Of a stretch of DNA of 64,000 nucleotides, positions 16,047-24,107 are shown piece by piece; position 1 is the stretch's first letter; each line of letters begins with the position of its first letter. The DNA lies in contig CP051228.1 of NCBI GenBank assembly GCA_017792345.1, forward strand, positions 3,254,148 to 3,318,147, read 5' to 3'. Position numbers and translations under genes: made by a program. The DNA is from Mesoflavibacter sp. GTDB lineage: Bacteria > Pseudomonadota > Alphaproteobacteria > UBA8366 > Aestuariispiraceae. The notes under the pieces were generated by a model. The model did no database searches and was not told where the DNA came from. It was given only the letters and a program-made list of their open reading frames with translations.

Positions 16047-16981
16047 TCCTCTGTCCCGTCATTTTCGGGCCGACCGCCTCAGGCAAGTCGGCGGCGGCGG
16101 CAGCCCTGGCGCAGGCGCTGGATGGCATCGTCGTGAATGCGGATTCGATGCAGGTCTATCGGGATCTGCGTCTGCTGACGGCGCGGCCATCCGAAGCGGA
16201 AGAGGCGGCCGTCCCGCACCGGCTCTATGGCGTCCTGGATGGCGATGAGACCTGTTCGGCCGCGGACTGGCGGCGCCTGGCACTGGCGGAGATCGATGCG
16301 GCTGTCGCGGCCGGCAAGGTGCCGATCCTGTGCGGCGGCACGGGTTTCTATATCAAGGCGCTGACCGATGGCCTGTCGCCGATGCCGGCGGTGCCGGATG
16401 CGGTGCGCGACCGGGTCCGGCGTGAGGTTGCGGAGGCGCCGGGCGTCAGCGCCTGGGACCGGCTGGAAGCATTGGACCCAACCGCTGCGGCGCGGATCGA
16501 GCCGATGGACCGCCAAAGGATTTCCCGTGCCCTTGAGATTTTCGAAGCCACGGGCCGCCCATTGAGCGAATGGCAGGCGCTGCCCGCCGAGGGGCCGCCG
16601 CCGGATCTGCATTTTCTGAAAATCGCGCTTCGGCCGCCGCGTGCGGATCTGGTGGCGCGGTGCGACGCCCGGTTCGACCGGATGATCGAAGAAGGGGCGC
16701 TGGACGAAGTCGCGGCCCTGAAGGCGCGCGGCCTGTCGCCGGAACGCCCGATCATGCGCGCGGTCGGTGTCCCGGAATTGATCGCCTATTTGGAGGGCGA
16801 GGTTCCGCTCGACGCCGCCGTGGCCGATGCGAAGACGGCGACCAGGCGCTATGCCAAACGGCAGATGACATGGATGAAAGGACAATATATTGCTGATTTT
16901 GAGATTAATGAGCAATTTTCAGAAAGTTTGATGGGAAAAATTTTTTCATTTATTGAAGAAAACGGGTTGATTAGCCTTTGA
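16043..16981 (+). CDS. miaA: tRNA dimethylallyltransferase MiaA
   Basis: A 312-residue cytosolic enzyme that transfers dimethylallyl from DMAPP to A37 of tRNAs reading UNN codons. Motifs: P-loop IFGPTASGKS, NADSMQVYRDL, PHRLYGVLD, GGTGFYIKAL, and the C-terminal YAKRQMTWMKGQ that binds tRNA. The last ~30 codons (after 16880) are conspicuously AT-rich compared with the rest, while still encoding a plausible helix (EQFSESLMGKIFSFIEENG). ATG overlaps the upstream stop (ATGA). Confidence 0.95.
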   Translation: MILCPVIFGPTASGKSAAAAALAQALDGIVVNADSMQVYRDLRLLTARPSEAEEAAVPHRLYGVLDGDETCSAADWRRLALAEIDAAVAAGKVPILCGGTGFYIKALTDGLSPMPAVPDAVRDRVRREVAEAPGVSAWDRLEALDPTAAARIEPMDRQRISRALEIFEATGRPLSEWQALPAEGPPPDLHFLKIALRPPRADLVARCDARFDRMIEEGALDEVAALKARGLSPERPIMRAVGVPELIAYLEGEVPLDAAVADAKTATRRYAKRQMTWMKGQYIADFEINEQFSESLMGKIFSFIEENGLISL

Positions 16982-17219
16982 CCTCTGCCTATTGTGCGCC
17001 GCACGCGGACGGGCCCAGCCGTAGAACGACCGGGCCCGTTGGCGTCTGAAAATCCTGGCGTTGTCTGGTTGGACTCCCTGAAACAGGGGCTTACTCAACA
17101 GGGCACATTGGGTAGCATGCTACCGGCGCCCGCCGATATGGCGGACGGCGGAAAACTGTCGGCCGGTTCTGCCGGGCGGCGATCGAAACGAAGCGAGCGA
17201 ATGAAGGACGCGTGAGACG
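16982..17219 (+). other. miaA-ilvB intergenic region with hairpins
   Basis: Contains a perfect 8-bp stem ACGGGCCC/GGGCCCGT (17009-17016 and 17032-17039), a CCCTG-AAA-CAGGG hairpin (17085-17097) and a perfect 14-bp palindrome GGTAGCATGCTACC (17111-17124). The first may end miaA transcripts; no T tract follows. No branched-chain-rich leader peptide was found, so an ilv attenuator is not supported. Confidence 0.45.
17009..17039 (+). terminator. GC-rich hairpin after miaA
   Basis: Stem ACGGGCCC with loop of 15 nt and return arm GGGCCCGT, 28 bases past the miaA stop. Lacks a U tract, so termination would need Rho or context; may equally be part of the ilvB leader. Confidence 0.4.
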
Positions 17220-18986
17220 ATGTCGACGAAGCAAATGACCGGCGCAGAGATGGTGATCAAATCTTTGGCGGATCAGGGCGTCGATGTCGTATTCGGCTAT
17301 CCGGGCGGCGCGGTACTACCGATTTACGATGCGCTGTTCAAACAGAACCACATTCGCCACATCCTGGTCCGGCATGAGCAAGGCGCGGTTCACGCCGCCG
17401 AAGGCTATGCCCGTTCGACCGGCAAGCCGGGCGTTGTGCTGGTGACGTCGGGTCCCGGGGCGACCAATGCGGTGACCGGTCTGACCGACGCGCTGATGGA
17501 TTCCATTCCGATCGTCTGTCTGACCGGCCAGGTGCCGACGCATCTGATCGGCAACGACGCCTTCCAGGAATGTGACACGACCGGCATCACCCGGCCCTGC
17601 ACCAAGCACAATTACCTGGTGAAGGACGTGAACAAGCTGTCGCGGACGGTCCACGAGGCCTTCTATGTCGCGACCAGCGGCCGTCCCGGTCCGGTCGTGA
17701 TCGACCTGCCGAAGGATGTGCAATTCGCGACCGGCACCTACGAGATGCCGAAATCGGCGGCGCATAAGACCTACAAGCCGACGGTGAAACCCGCCCGAGA
17801 CCGGATCGAGGCGGCGGTGGATCTGCTGCTGAATGCCAAGCGGCCGATCGTCTATGCCGGCGGTGGCGTCATCAATGCGGGCCCCAACGCGTCGAAGCTG
17901 CTGACCGAATTCGTGCGGATGACCAATTATCCCTGCACCTTGACCTTGATGGGGCTGGGCGCGTTTCCGGCGAATGAGCCGCAGTTCCTGGGCATGCTGG
18001 GCATGCATGGGACTTACGAGGCGAACTGGGCGATGCATGACTGCGACGTCATGCTGGCCATCGGGTCGCGTTTCGACGACCGGATCACCGGACGGTTGGA
18101 CGCCTTCGCGCCGAAATCGACCAAGATCCACATCGATATCGACCCGTCGTCGATCAACAAGAATGTCCGCGTCGACCTGCCGATCATCGGCGATGCCGGT
18201 TTCGCGCTGGAAGATCTGATCAAGGTCTTCAAGGCTCGTCAGAAGAAGAACGACGCGGCGGCGATGGACCGCTGGTGGGGCAAGATCGACGAATGGCGGG
18301 CCATCGACTGCCTGAATTTCAAGACCAACAAGGACGTTATCAAGCCGCAGGAAGCGATCCGGCGCCTGTATGAAAAGACGCTGGCCGACGGTCGCGACAC
18401 CTTCATCACGACCGAGGTCGGTCAGCACCAGATGTGGGCGGCCCAGCATTTCCACTTCCAGAAGCCGAACCGCTGGATGACGTCGGGCGGGTTGGGGACC
18501 ATGGGCTACGGCCTGCCGGCGGCGGTCGGGACGCAGTTGGGCAATCCCGACGGTCTGGTCATCGACATCGCCGGCGAGGCGTCGATCCTGATGAACATTC
18601 AGGAATTGTCGACGGCCGTGCAGTACCGCCTGCCGGTCAAGGTCTTCATCCTGAACAATGAATATATGGGCATGGTCCGGCAGTGGCAGGAATTGCTGCA
18701 TGGCGGACGCTATTCGGAAAGCTACTCCGAGGCGCTGCCCGATTTCGTCAAACTGGCGGACGCCTATGGCATGAAGGGCCTGCGGGCGCAGAAGCCGGAC
18801 CAGCTCGACGGTGTGATCGACGAAATGCTGGCCCATGACGGTCCGGTCATCGCCGATATCTGCGTCGACAAAGCCGAAAACTGCTTCCCGATGATTCCGT
18901 CGGGCGCGGCCCATAACGACATGCTTCTGGGCCCGGTCGAAGAGGGCAAGGACGCGATCGGTGCGGCCGGCAAGGTCCTGGTGTAA
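17220..18986 (+). CDS. ilvB: Acetolactate synthase large (catalytic) subunit
   Basis: A 588-residue thiamine-diphosphate enzyme that condenses two pyruvates, or pyruvate and 2-oxobutyrate, in the first common step of valine/isoleucine/leucine synthesis. Domains in order: TPP-pyrimidine-binding ([31 protein letters not shown], catalytic Glu in [16 protein letters not shown]), central FAD/transhydrogenase-like domain, and TPP-pyrophosphate-binding ([14 protein letters not shown], then [12 protein letters not shown] instead of the more common GDGSF/GDAS, and [12 protein letters not shown]). FAD-binding FDDRITG is intact. Followed after 21-42 bases by the regulatory subunit gene; both form an operon. 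Confidence 0.96.
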   Translation: MSTKQMTGAEMVIKSLADQGVDVVFGYPGGAVLPIYDALFKQNHIRHILVRHEQGAVHAAEGYARSTGKPGVVLVTSGPGATNAVTGLTDALMDSIPIVCLTGQVPTHLIGNDAFQECDTTGITRPCTKHNYLVKDVNKLSRTVHEAFYVATSGRPGPVVIDLPKDVQFATGTYEMPKSAAHKTYKPTVKPARDRIEAAVDLLLNAKRPIVYAGGGVINAGPNASKLLTEFVRMTNYPCTLTLMGLGAFPANEPQFLGMLGMHGTYEANWAMHDCDVMLAIGSRFDDRITGRLDAFAPKSTKIHIDIDPSSINKNVRVDLPIIGDAGFALEDLIKVFKARQKKNDAAAMDRWWGKIDEWRAIDCLNFKTNKDVIKPQEAIRRLYEKTLADGRDTFITTEVGQHQMWAAQHFHFQKPNRWMTSGGLGTMGYGLPAAVGTQLGNPDGLVIDIAGEASILMNIQELSTAVQYRLPVKVFILNNEYMGMVRQWQELLHGGRYSESYSEALPDFVKLADAYGMKGLRAQKPDQLDGVIDEMLAHDGPVIADICVDKAENCFPMIPSGAAHNDMLLGPVEEGKDAIGAAGKVLV

Positions 18987-19007
18987 GTAAAAGAAGGCGG
19001 GTGGATT

Positions 19008-19595
19008 ATGCCGGAAGGAACATTTGGTATGGCGAAGTCTGGAACCGTGGGGCAGCCGGGGGCGGCCTACACCTTCGTTAAGTCGGATCAGTCGGTGCGG
19101 CGGCATACTTTCGCCGTCATCGTCGATAACGAACCGGGCGTCCTGGCCCGGGTCATCGGCCTGTTCTCGGGCCGGGGCTACAACATCGAAAGCCTGACCG
19201 TCTCGACCGTCACGGAAGACGAAAGCGTCAGCCGAATCAACATCGTCACCACCGGGACGGAGATGATCATCGAACAGATCAAGGCGCAGTTGGAGCGCCT
19301 GATCCCGGTGCACAATGTCCACGACCTGACGCTGGAAGGCGCCCATGTCGAGGTCGAACTCGCCCTGGTGAAGGTCCGCGCCAAGGATCATAATCGCCGC
19401 GAGTCGCTGCGCATCGCCGACGTCTTTCAGGCCAAAGTGGCGGATACGACACTGGAAAGCTTCGTCTTTCAGATCGAAGGTACGACCGACAAGGTCGACA
19501 GTTTCATCGAACTGATGCGCGCCCTGGGCGACACCGAAATCGCCCGCTCCGGCGTCATCGCCATCGCGCGCGGCGCAGGCGTGGTCGAGGTCTAA
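19008..19595 (+). CDS. ilvN: Acetolactate synthase small (regulatory) subunit
   Basis: A regulatory partner of IlvB that confers valine feedback inhibition. The ACT domain is clear: [34 protein letters not shown], then [11 protein letters not shown]; the C-terminal ALS_ss_C domain follows ([46 protein letters not shown]). Length 195 residues from ATG 19008. A second in-frame ATG at 19029 has an AAGGA site nine bases upstream and may be the true start, giving 188 residues. Confidence 0.95.
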   Translation: MPEGTFGMAKSGTVGQPGAAYTFVKSDQSVRRHTFAVIVDNEPGVLARVIGLFSGRGYNIESLTVSTVTEDESVSRINIVTTGTEMIIEQIKAQLERLIPVHNVHDLTLEGAHVEVELALVKVRAKDHNRRESLRIADVFQAKVADTTLESFVFQIEGTTDKVDSFIELMRALGDTEIARSGVIAIARGAGVVEV

Positions 19596-19744
19596 GTCCG
19601 AACGTCATCGTTGGACTCGATTTCAAACCGGTTCAGGTCGCTGAGAAACCGACCGGCGAGGCAAGACCTCGCCTGTTCCCCTGGACCCCGGCGTTCGCCG
19701 GGGTGACGCCTCCGGCTATGCAGTAAGACCAGCTAGACCCATCC

Positions 19745-19826
19745 GTCATTCCGGCGAAAGCCGGAATCCAGAGCCGTCGGCACGGGCTTGCCCCATTCCC
19801 TGGATCCCCGCCTTCGCGGGGATGAC
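19745..19826. repeat. REPIN family I, copy 1 (82 bp)
   Basis: Outer half GTCATTCCGGCGAAAGCCGG then AATCCAG, spacer with GTCGGCACGGGCTTGCCCC, and inverse half CCTGGATCCCCGCC-TTCG-CGGGGATGAC. Each half folds on itself and the halves are mutually inverted. Confidence 0.8.
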
Positions 19827-19909
19827 GGTCAATGGGATGGGGCGGGCGTTCCAATTGGGCAGCGGCTTATTTGTGTCGCTCTTTCCAGTTCATCGGTTCG
19901 ATATCACGC

Positions 19910-19991
19910 GTCATTCCCGCGCAGGCGGGAATCCAGGGCCGTCGGCGCGGACTTGCCCTTTTCTCTGGATCCCTGCTTTCGCGGGGATGAC
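19910..19991. repeat. REPIN family I, copy 2 (82 bp)
   Basis: GTCATTCCCGCGCAGGCGGG at the left and a CTGGATCCCTGC-TTTC-GCGGGGATGAC half at the right. It ends five bases before the stop codon of the GIY-YIG gene. Confidence 0.82.
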
Positions 19992-19996
19992 GGTGT

Positions 19997-20284
19997 TTAG
20001 TGGATGTCCTCGTAAAGGTCCCGCCATTGCGGGTTCGATTGCTCGATCAGTCGGACTTTCCAGGCACGGTTCCATTTCTTGAGCTGCTTCTCGCGCGTGA
20101 TCGCTGTTTCCATTGTCGCATGCAGCTCGAAATAGACGAGCCGATGCACGGCGTAGCTCTTCGTGAATCCGGCAACAACACCATTCCGGTGCTCCGAGAT
20201 TCGCTTCACGAGGTCGGACGACACGCCGATATACAGTGTTCCATTCCGACCGGATGCCAACAGGTAGACGCAAGGTTGCTTCAT
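19997..20284 (-). CDS. GIY-YIG nuclease-domain protein, bracketed by REPINs
   Basis: A 95-residue single-domain protein of the small GIY-YIG (YhbQ/UPF0213-like) group. Seen: YLLASGRNGTLYIGVSSDL, the GIY-YIG core with YLL and YIG; conserved Arg in LVKRISEHRNG; and the catalytic Glu region TAITREKQLKKWNRAWKVRLIE. These enzymes cleave DNA in a metal-dependent manner; cellular roles of the short forms are mostly unknown. The gene fills exactly the space between REPIN copies 2 and 3: five bases separate its stop from copy 2 and thirteen bases lie between its start and copy 3. That placement suggests it is part of, or was inserted into, the repeat array. Confidence 0.92.
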   Translation of the reverse strand: MKQPCVYLLASGRNGTLYIGVSSDLVKRISEHRNGVVAGFTKSYAVHRLVYFELHATMETAITREKQLKKWNRAWKVRLIEQSNPQWRDLYEDIH

Positions 20285-20297
20285 CCTGCAATATTAC

Positions 20298-20379
20298 GTC
20301 ATTCCCGCGCAGGCGGGAATCCAGGGCCGTCGGTACGGACTTGCCCTTTTCCCTGGATCCCCGCCTTCGCGAGGACAAC
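20298..20379. repeat. REPIN family I, copy 3 (82 bp)
   Basis: Left half GTCATTCCCGCGCAGGCGGG is perfect. The right half is decayed (GCGAGGACAAC in place of GCGGGGATGAC). It lies immediately upstream of the GIY-YIG gene. Confidence 0.78.
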
Positions 20380-20410
20380 GGTGAGGGCGGGCAAGCGGTA
20401 GTCGGAAATG

Positions 20411-20445
20411 AAAAAGGCGCGGAGACTTTCGTCTTCGCGCCTTTT
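20411..20445 (-). terminator. Intrinsic terminator of asd
   Basis: Perfect 10-bp outer stem AAAAGGCGCG/CGCGCCTTTT with an inner AGAC-TTTC-GTCT stem; on the minus strand it is followed by TTTTT, 20 bases past the asd stop. The A/T flanks make it bidirectional. Confidence 0.9.
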
Positions 20446-20464
20446 CCAGAACCTCGGTACAGAC

Positions 20465-21481
20465 TTAAATCAGGCCGTCGGCGATCATGCGTTCGGCGAT
20501 TTGGACCGTGTTCAGCGCGGCGCCCTTGCGCAGGTTGTCGGAGACGACCCACATCGAGATGCCGTTGTCGATGGTCGCGTCCTCGCGGATGCGCGAGATG
20601 TAGACTGCGTCTTCGCCGGCGCATTCGTCCGGGGTGACATAGCCTTCGTCGGCGCGGTGGTCGACGACGACGCAGCCCTCGGCCTTGCGCAGGATTTCGC
20701 GGACCTCGTCGGCGCCGGCCTCTTTCTCCAGTTCCAGGTTCACCGCCTCGGAATGGCCGATGAAGACCGGGACGCGCACACAGGTCGCGTGCAGCTTGAT
20801 CTTCGGGTCGAGGATCTTCTTGGTCTCGACCACCATCTTCCATTCTTCCTTGGTCGACCCGTCATCCATGAAGACGTCGATATGGGGAATGACGTTGAAG
20901 GCGATCTGCTTGGTGAATTTGTGACGCTCCAGCGGATCGTTCACATAGACCGCACGGGTCTGATTGAACAATTCATCCATGCCCGCCTTGCCGGCACCGG
21001 AAACCGACTGATAGGTCGACACGACGCAGCGCTTGATCCCGAAGGCCTCATGGATCGGCTTCATCGCCACGACCAACTGAATGGTCGAACAGTTCGGGTT
21101 GGCGATGATGTTCTTTTTGCCGAATTCCTTCAGCGCGTGGGGGTTCACCTCCGGCACGACCAGCGGCACGTCCGGGTCCATGCGGAAATGCGAGGTGTTG
21201 TCGATCACGACGGCCCCGGCCGCGGCGGCCTTGGGGGAGAATTCGGCGCTGACCTTGGCGCCCGGCGAGGACAGGACGATGTCCGTGCCCTTGAAGTCAT
21301 AATGCTTCAGCGCCTGCGCCTTCAGCACCGCGTCGTCGCCATAGGAGATTTCCTTGCCGATCGAGGCTTCGGAGGCCAGTGCCACCACCTCGTCAGCGGG
21401 AAAGTCCCGTTCGGCCATGATCTTCAGCATTTCCTGGCCGACATTGCCGGTGGCACCGACGACCGCAACCTTGTAACCCAT
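20465..21481 (-). CDS. asd: Aspartate-semialdehyde dehydrogenase
   Basis: A 338-residue cytosolic enzyme reducing aspartyl-4-phosphate to aspartate semialdehyde with NADPH, the branch point to lysine/DAP, threonine and methionine. Seen: NADP-binding GATGNVGQEML at the N terminus, catalytic Cys131 in NPNCSTIQL, QSVSGAGKAGMDEL, substrate-binding RVPVFIGHSEAVNLE, and DNLRKGAALNTVQIAE at the C terminus. The ATG at 21481 follows AGAAAGGAC; the longer ORF upstream is not protein-like. The leader (21571-21708) carries a Thr/Lys-coding peptide and competing hairpins, implying attenuation by two end products of its pathway. Confidence 0.96.
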   Translation of the reverse strand: MGYKVAVVGATGNVGQEMLKIMAERDFPADEVVALASEASIGKEISYGDDAVLKAQALKHYDFKGTDIVLSSPGAKVSAEFSPKAAAAGAVVIDNTSHFRMDPDVPLVVPEVNPHALKEFGKKNIIANPNCSTIQLVVAMKPIHEAFGIKRCVVSTYQSVSGAGKAGMDELFNQTRAVYVNDPLERHKFTKQIAFNVIPHIDVFMDDGSTKEEWKMVVETKKILDPKIKLHATCVRVPVFIGHSEAVNLELEKEAGADEVREILRKAEGCVVVDHRADEGYVTPDECAGEDAVYISRIREDATIDNGISMWVVSDNLRKGAALNTVQIAERMIADGLI

Positions 21482-21570
21482 TGTCTTGTCCTTTCTGTCT
21501 TGCCGCGTCTCGCGGGCGGCGGTCCTCGTCGTCAAGTCGCCTTGGGTCGGAGTCGCCCTAGCCCGCATAC

Positions 21571-21633
21571 GCTTCGGGCCGGGGTGACCCCGGCCCGATG
21601 AAGCGATCTCGCTATAGTCGGCTGCGCGGGGTC
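21571..21633 (-). promoter_or_regulatory. Putative asd attenuator: terminator hairpin and competing antiterminator
   Basis: Read on the minus strand, a 10-bp perfect stem CGGGCCGGGG-TCA-CCCCGGCCCG (plus strand 21575-21597), extendable by GCTT/AAGC with a 3-nt bulge, stands 90 bases before asd. Just after the leader stop, GACCCCG (plus 21627-21633) can instead pair with CGGGGTC (plus 21586-21592), which would consume the left arm and loop of the hairpin. These mutually exclusive pairings are the classic attenuation layout. Caveat: no U tract follows the hairpin. Confidence 0.62.
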
Positions 21634-21636
21634 CGC

Positions 21637-21708
21637 CTAGACACCGGTCGTGGTTTTCTTCGTGGTGGTTTTGGTCGTCTGTGCGACGGCCAGGGCGAAC
21701 ATACGCAT
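21637..21708 (-). CDS. Threonine/lysine-rich leader peptide before asd (23 aa)
   Basis: Too short for normal gene callers. From ATG at 21708 it encodes MRMFALAVAQ, then TTKTTTKKTTT, then GV and TAG: eleven consecutive codons made only of Thr (8) and Lys (3). AAGGA lies ten bases before this ATG. The frame is open back to an ATG at 21771 (44 residues), but the shorter form has the ribosome site and is the size of E. coli thrL (21 aa). Ribosome stalling at these codons when charged tRNA-Thr or tRNA-Lys is scarce would fit control of asd, which feeds both amino acids. The regulatory role is inferred. Confidence 0.65.
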   Translation of the reverse strand: MRMFALAVAQTTKTTTKKTTTGV

Positions 21709-21804
21709 GTCGACTACGTCCTTAAGATTTGCTTCGCCGAGTGGAAGCGGCGCAACCTTAATGCCCGTCATATTGCACCGCAAGAGTTTATTCCGGGTCC
21801 CGCG

Positions 21805-22470
21805 TCAGCCGCCGCTCTTCGGCGGCAGGTGACCGGTCTTCATCCAGAATCGCGCCCCCATGGCACCGCCCGTCACATGCAATGATGCCCCGGGCGGCAG
21901 GCGCAGCCAGGTCCCCGCGGGTAGGGTGTTGCCGTCGACGGACAGCGTCCCTTCAAGGATAAGGATCTCCGCCCCGCCCGGCAGATCGATCGCTAGGTTC
22001 GCTCCGGCGGCCAAGTCCTCCGCCGTCACGATCTCAGACTCGAATTGATGCAATGGCAGGGACTTGCGACCGCCTGTTAACCGTTGCCAGTTCGCGCTCG
22101 AGAGATCGATCTGAACGGGGGTCAGGTCCGTCGGATCGAACTGCCGCAATTTGACGAAGATCGTGCAGCCGTCCGGAACGTGCGGCCGGTGCGACGTGCC
22201 CGGCGGATTGCGCATATAGGTCCCGGCCGGATAGCGCCCATGCTCGTCCGCGAAGACGCCCTCCAGCACCAGAAACTCCTCGCCCAGATCGTGGCGGTGG
22301 GGTTTGAAATCGCTGCCGGGAATATAGCGGACGATCGAGGTCGCGCGGGCCACCTCGTCGCCGATCCGGTCCAGCATCTGGCGGTCGACCCCGGCCTGCG
22401 GCGACCGGATCCAGTCCCGGTCCTGCGGACGCGAGACGACCGGCTTGCTGAAATCGGCATTCAGTTTCAT
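21805..22470 (-). CDS. Cupin-domain protein (ChrR-like double cupin)
   Basis: A 221-residue protein with two cupin barrels. The first (residues ~40-110) has metal-ligand spacing HRHDLGEEFLVLEGVFADEHG and GTYMRNPPGTSHRP, as in the C-terminal domain of the anti-sigma factor ChrR; the second (~150-215) lacks the His pair (IDLPGGAEILILEGTLS). No anti-sigma HHCC zinc domain is present, so it is not a complete ChrR. Could be a metal-dependent enzyme or small-molecule sensor. Divergent from a TetR gene with a pair of repeated palindromic sites in between, so probably regulated by it. Confidence 0.82.
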   Translation of the reverse strand: MKLNADFSKPVVSRPQDRDWIRSPQAGVDRQMLDRIGDEVARATSIVRYIPGSDFKPHRHDLGEEFLVLEGVFADEHGRYPAGTYMRNPPGTSHRPHVPDGCTIFVKLRQFDPTDLTPVQIDLSSANWQRLTGGRKSLPLHQFESEIVTAEDLAAGANLAIDLPGGAEILILEGTLSVDGNTLPAGTWLRLPPGASLHVTGGAMGARFWMKTGHLPPKSGG

Positions 22471-22633
22471 GGTCGTTCTCCGCGAGGATACCGAAATCCT
22501 GAGCTTTGGCGAAACCCACGGCCGCGAACGTGGTGATGTTGAAGGCGTGGCCCGCCAGGAAAACCTGGACGCGGTCCGGGGTGGGGAAGATTCAATACCC
22601 GGATATGCGCCTGAACGCTTCCATTGCTCAAGT

Positions 22634-22651
22634 ACCTATCGATAGATAGAA
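22634..22651. promoter_or_regulatory. TetR operator candidate A
   Basis: ACCTATCGATAGATAGAA, with perfect palindrome CTATCGATAG at 22636-22645. An 18-bp near-copy lies 59 bp further on. Located between divergent cupin and TetR genes. Confidence 0.55.
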
Positions 22652-22692
22652 TTAAGGAAGGGCTTGAGCAAGACGATCGCGAAAATTATTTT

Positions 22693-22710
22693 ACCGATTG
22701 ATAGATAGAA
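22693..22710. promoter_or_regulatory. TetR operator candidate B
   Basis: ACCGATTGATAGATAGAA differs from candidate A at three of 18 positions, 12 bases before the TetR start codon. Confidence 0.5.
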
Positions 22711-22721
22711 ATGGGTGCTTG

Positions 22722-23261
22722 ATGAAACGCGGCGAAGTTCGGGAGCGAATTCTGGAGGCGGGCGAGGCGCTTGTCCGGCAACACGGGCTGAACGGTGTCA
22801 GCTTCCGGGATTTGGCAGACCAGGTAGGCGTAAAGAGCGCCAGCGTCCATTATCATTTTCCGACCAAGGACGATTTCCTGCTGGTGCTCGCGCAGCGCTA
22901 TTCCGAACGGTTCCTGGAGACCGCCGAAAGCGTGATCGCATCCGGCAAGACGGTGGCGGAGAAGGTCCGCGGATATTCGGATCTTTTCCTGGCCGCCTTT
23001 GCCGAGGATGGCCGCATGTGCCTGTGCGGTATTTTGGCGGCGGAGGCGGCGGATCTGTCCGATCCGGTGCGCCGGGAGATCGCAGGATTCTTCGACGCCA
23101 ATATCAATCTGCTGAAAGGCGTTCTGGGAGACGCCTCCGAGGCGCGGTTTGTCGTGACCTCTCTGGAAGGGGCAATGCTGCTGGCGCGGGTCGAGAAATC
23201 CCCGCAGCATCTGGAAAGCACCGCCCGCGACCTGTCAGACCGTTATCGAGGTCGGAATTGA
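22722..23261 (+). CDS. TetR-family transcriptional regulator
   Basis: A 179-residue repressor. HTH: MKRGEVRERILEAGEALVRQHG…SFRDLADQVGVKSASVHYHFPTKDDFLLVLAQRYSERF. The ligand domain carries CLCGILAAEAADLS, which resembles regulators of the type that pair with oxidoreductases or acetyltransferases (TetR_C_36-like). Start at 22722 follows a natural basic N-terminus; the earlier ATG at 22698 lies inside operator candidate B. The stop TGA overlaps a TTG start of the acetyltransferase gene, so the two are co-translated. Confidence 0.92.
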   Translation: MKRGEVRERILEAGEALVRQHGLNGVSFRDLADQVGVKSASVHYHFPTKDDFLLVLAQRYSERFLETAESVIASGKTVAEKVRGYSDLFLAAFAEDGRMCLCGILAAEAADLSDPVRREIAGFFDANINLLKGVLGDASEARFVVTSLEGAMLLARVEKSPQHLESTARDLSDRYRGRN

Positions 23262-23902
23262 GCGCCCCGGACCCAAACCGCCGCTATCCGATGCCGGGCG
23301 TTCCGCGACTGGGATTGTTGAAGAACTTTATCGAAAACCCCCGTATTCTGGTCGGCGACTATACCTATTATGACGACCCCGCAGGGCCGGAACACTTCGA
23401 GGATCGGGTCCTCTATCATTTCGACTTCGAGGACGACCGTCTGATCATCGGCAAGTTCTGCCAGATCGCGGCCGAGCCGACCTTCATGATGAACGGTGCC
23501 AATCATCGGACCGACGGGATTTCCGCTTTTCCCTTCGTGATCTTTGGCGCGGACTGGCAGGGCCGGTTCGAGGGCGAGACCGATTTCCCGAGCCGGGGCG
23601 ACATGGTCATCGGCAACGATGTTTGGATCGGCTATGGCGCCACCTTCCTGCCCGGGGTCAAGGTCGGGGACGGCGCGATCATCGCCGCGCGCTCGGTGGT
23701 CGCGTCCGACGTGCCGCCTTATACGGTCGTCGCGGGCAATCCGGCCAAGCCGATCAAGCGCCGCTTTTCCGACGGGGACATCGAGACGCTTCTGCGGCTC
23801 GCCTGGTGGGATTGGCCGGTCGATCGGATCACCGAGGCGATCCCGCTAATCTGTGCCGGCGATGTCGCGGCGTTGGAGCATTTCGCCAACGGCGGGGGGT
23901 GA
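23258..23902 (+). CDS. CatB/Vat-type hexapeptide-repeat O-acetyltransferase
   Basis: A 214-residue left-handed beta-helix transferase using acetyl-CoA. The TTG at 23258 is chosen as start because the product then opens SAPDPNRRYPMPGVPRLGLLKNF, the conserved N terminus of the Vat/CatB (xenobiotic and streptogramin-like) acetyltransferases. Other features: GDYTYYDDPAGPEHFEDRVLYHFDF, catalytic His in NGANHRTDGISAFPF, and repeated hexapeptides VIGNDVWIGYGATFLPGVKVGDGAIIAARSVV, closing with VVAGNPAKPIKRRF. TTGA overlap couples it to the TetR gene. Substrate is unknown; the family includes drug-inactivating enzymes as well as many with unknown physiological roles. Confidence 0.9.
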   Translation: MSAPDPNRRYPMPGVPRLGLLKNFIENPRILVGDYTYYDDPAGPEHFEDRVLYHFDFEDDRLIIGKFCQIAAEPTFMMNGANHRTDGISAFPFVIFGADWQGRFEGETDFPSRGDMVIGNDVWIGYGATFLPGVKVGDGAIIAARSVVASDVPPYTVVAGNPAKPIKRRFSDGDIETLLRLAWWDWPVDRITEAIPLICAGDVAALEHFANGGG

Positions 23903-23941
23903 TACAGGCCCGCGTTTCAGCGCGACCGGCCGACTGCATGC

Positions 23942-24023
23942 GTCTTTCCCGCAGGGACGGGTCTCCAGCGCCACCGGCGCGGACTTGCCCTAATCCCTGG
24001 ATCCCCGCCTTCGCGGGGATGAC
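23942..24023. repeat. REPIN family I, copy 4 (left half degenerate)
   Basis: Left half decayed (GTCTTTCCCGCAGGGACGGG); right half CCTGGATCCCCGCC-TTCG-CGGGGATGAC intact; total still 82 bp. Confidence 0.7.
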
Positions 24024-24107
24024 GGGTTTTTGGGGTAGGGAGGGGCGTGCCAATTGGGAGCGATTTAACGGGACCGCTCATTCAAACTCAATGGCTCGAA
24101 AATGCTC

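Larger units (their letters stand above)
19596..19996. other. 401-nt non-coding stretch filled with REP/REPIN elements
   Basis: After ilvN there is one solo REP (about 19679-19708), then two complete 82-bp REPINs (19745-19826, 19910-19991) separated by 83 nt, giving the same ~165-bp period as the array at 24 kb. Nothing gene-like is seen on either strand. Confidence 0.8.

Noticed and set aside
16982-17219. ilvB attenuator with leader peptide
   Set aside because: No ORF with clustered Ile, Val or Leu codons was found in any frame; only hairpins remain.
17316-19391. 691-codon open frame antisense to ilvBN
   Set aside because: It mirrors the codon structure of ilvBN (high-GC third positions) and shows no domain; ilvB/N are certain.
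19911-20843. 310-codon frame across GIY-YIG and asd 3' end
   Set aside because: Arg/Gly-rich out-of-frame reading of asd and REPIN DNA.
21598-21885. Plus-strand frame across the asd leader
   Set aside because: It is the complement of the Thr/Lys leader and has no support as a protein.
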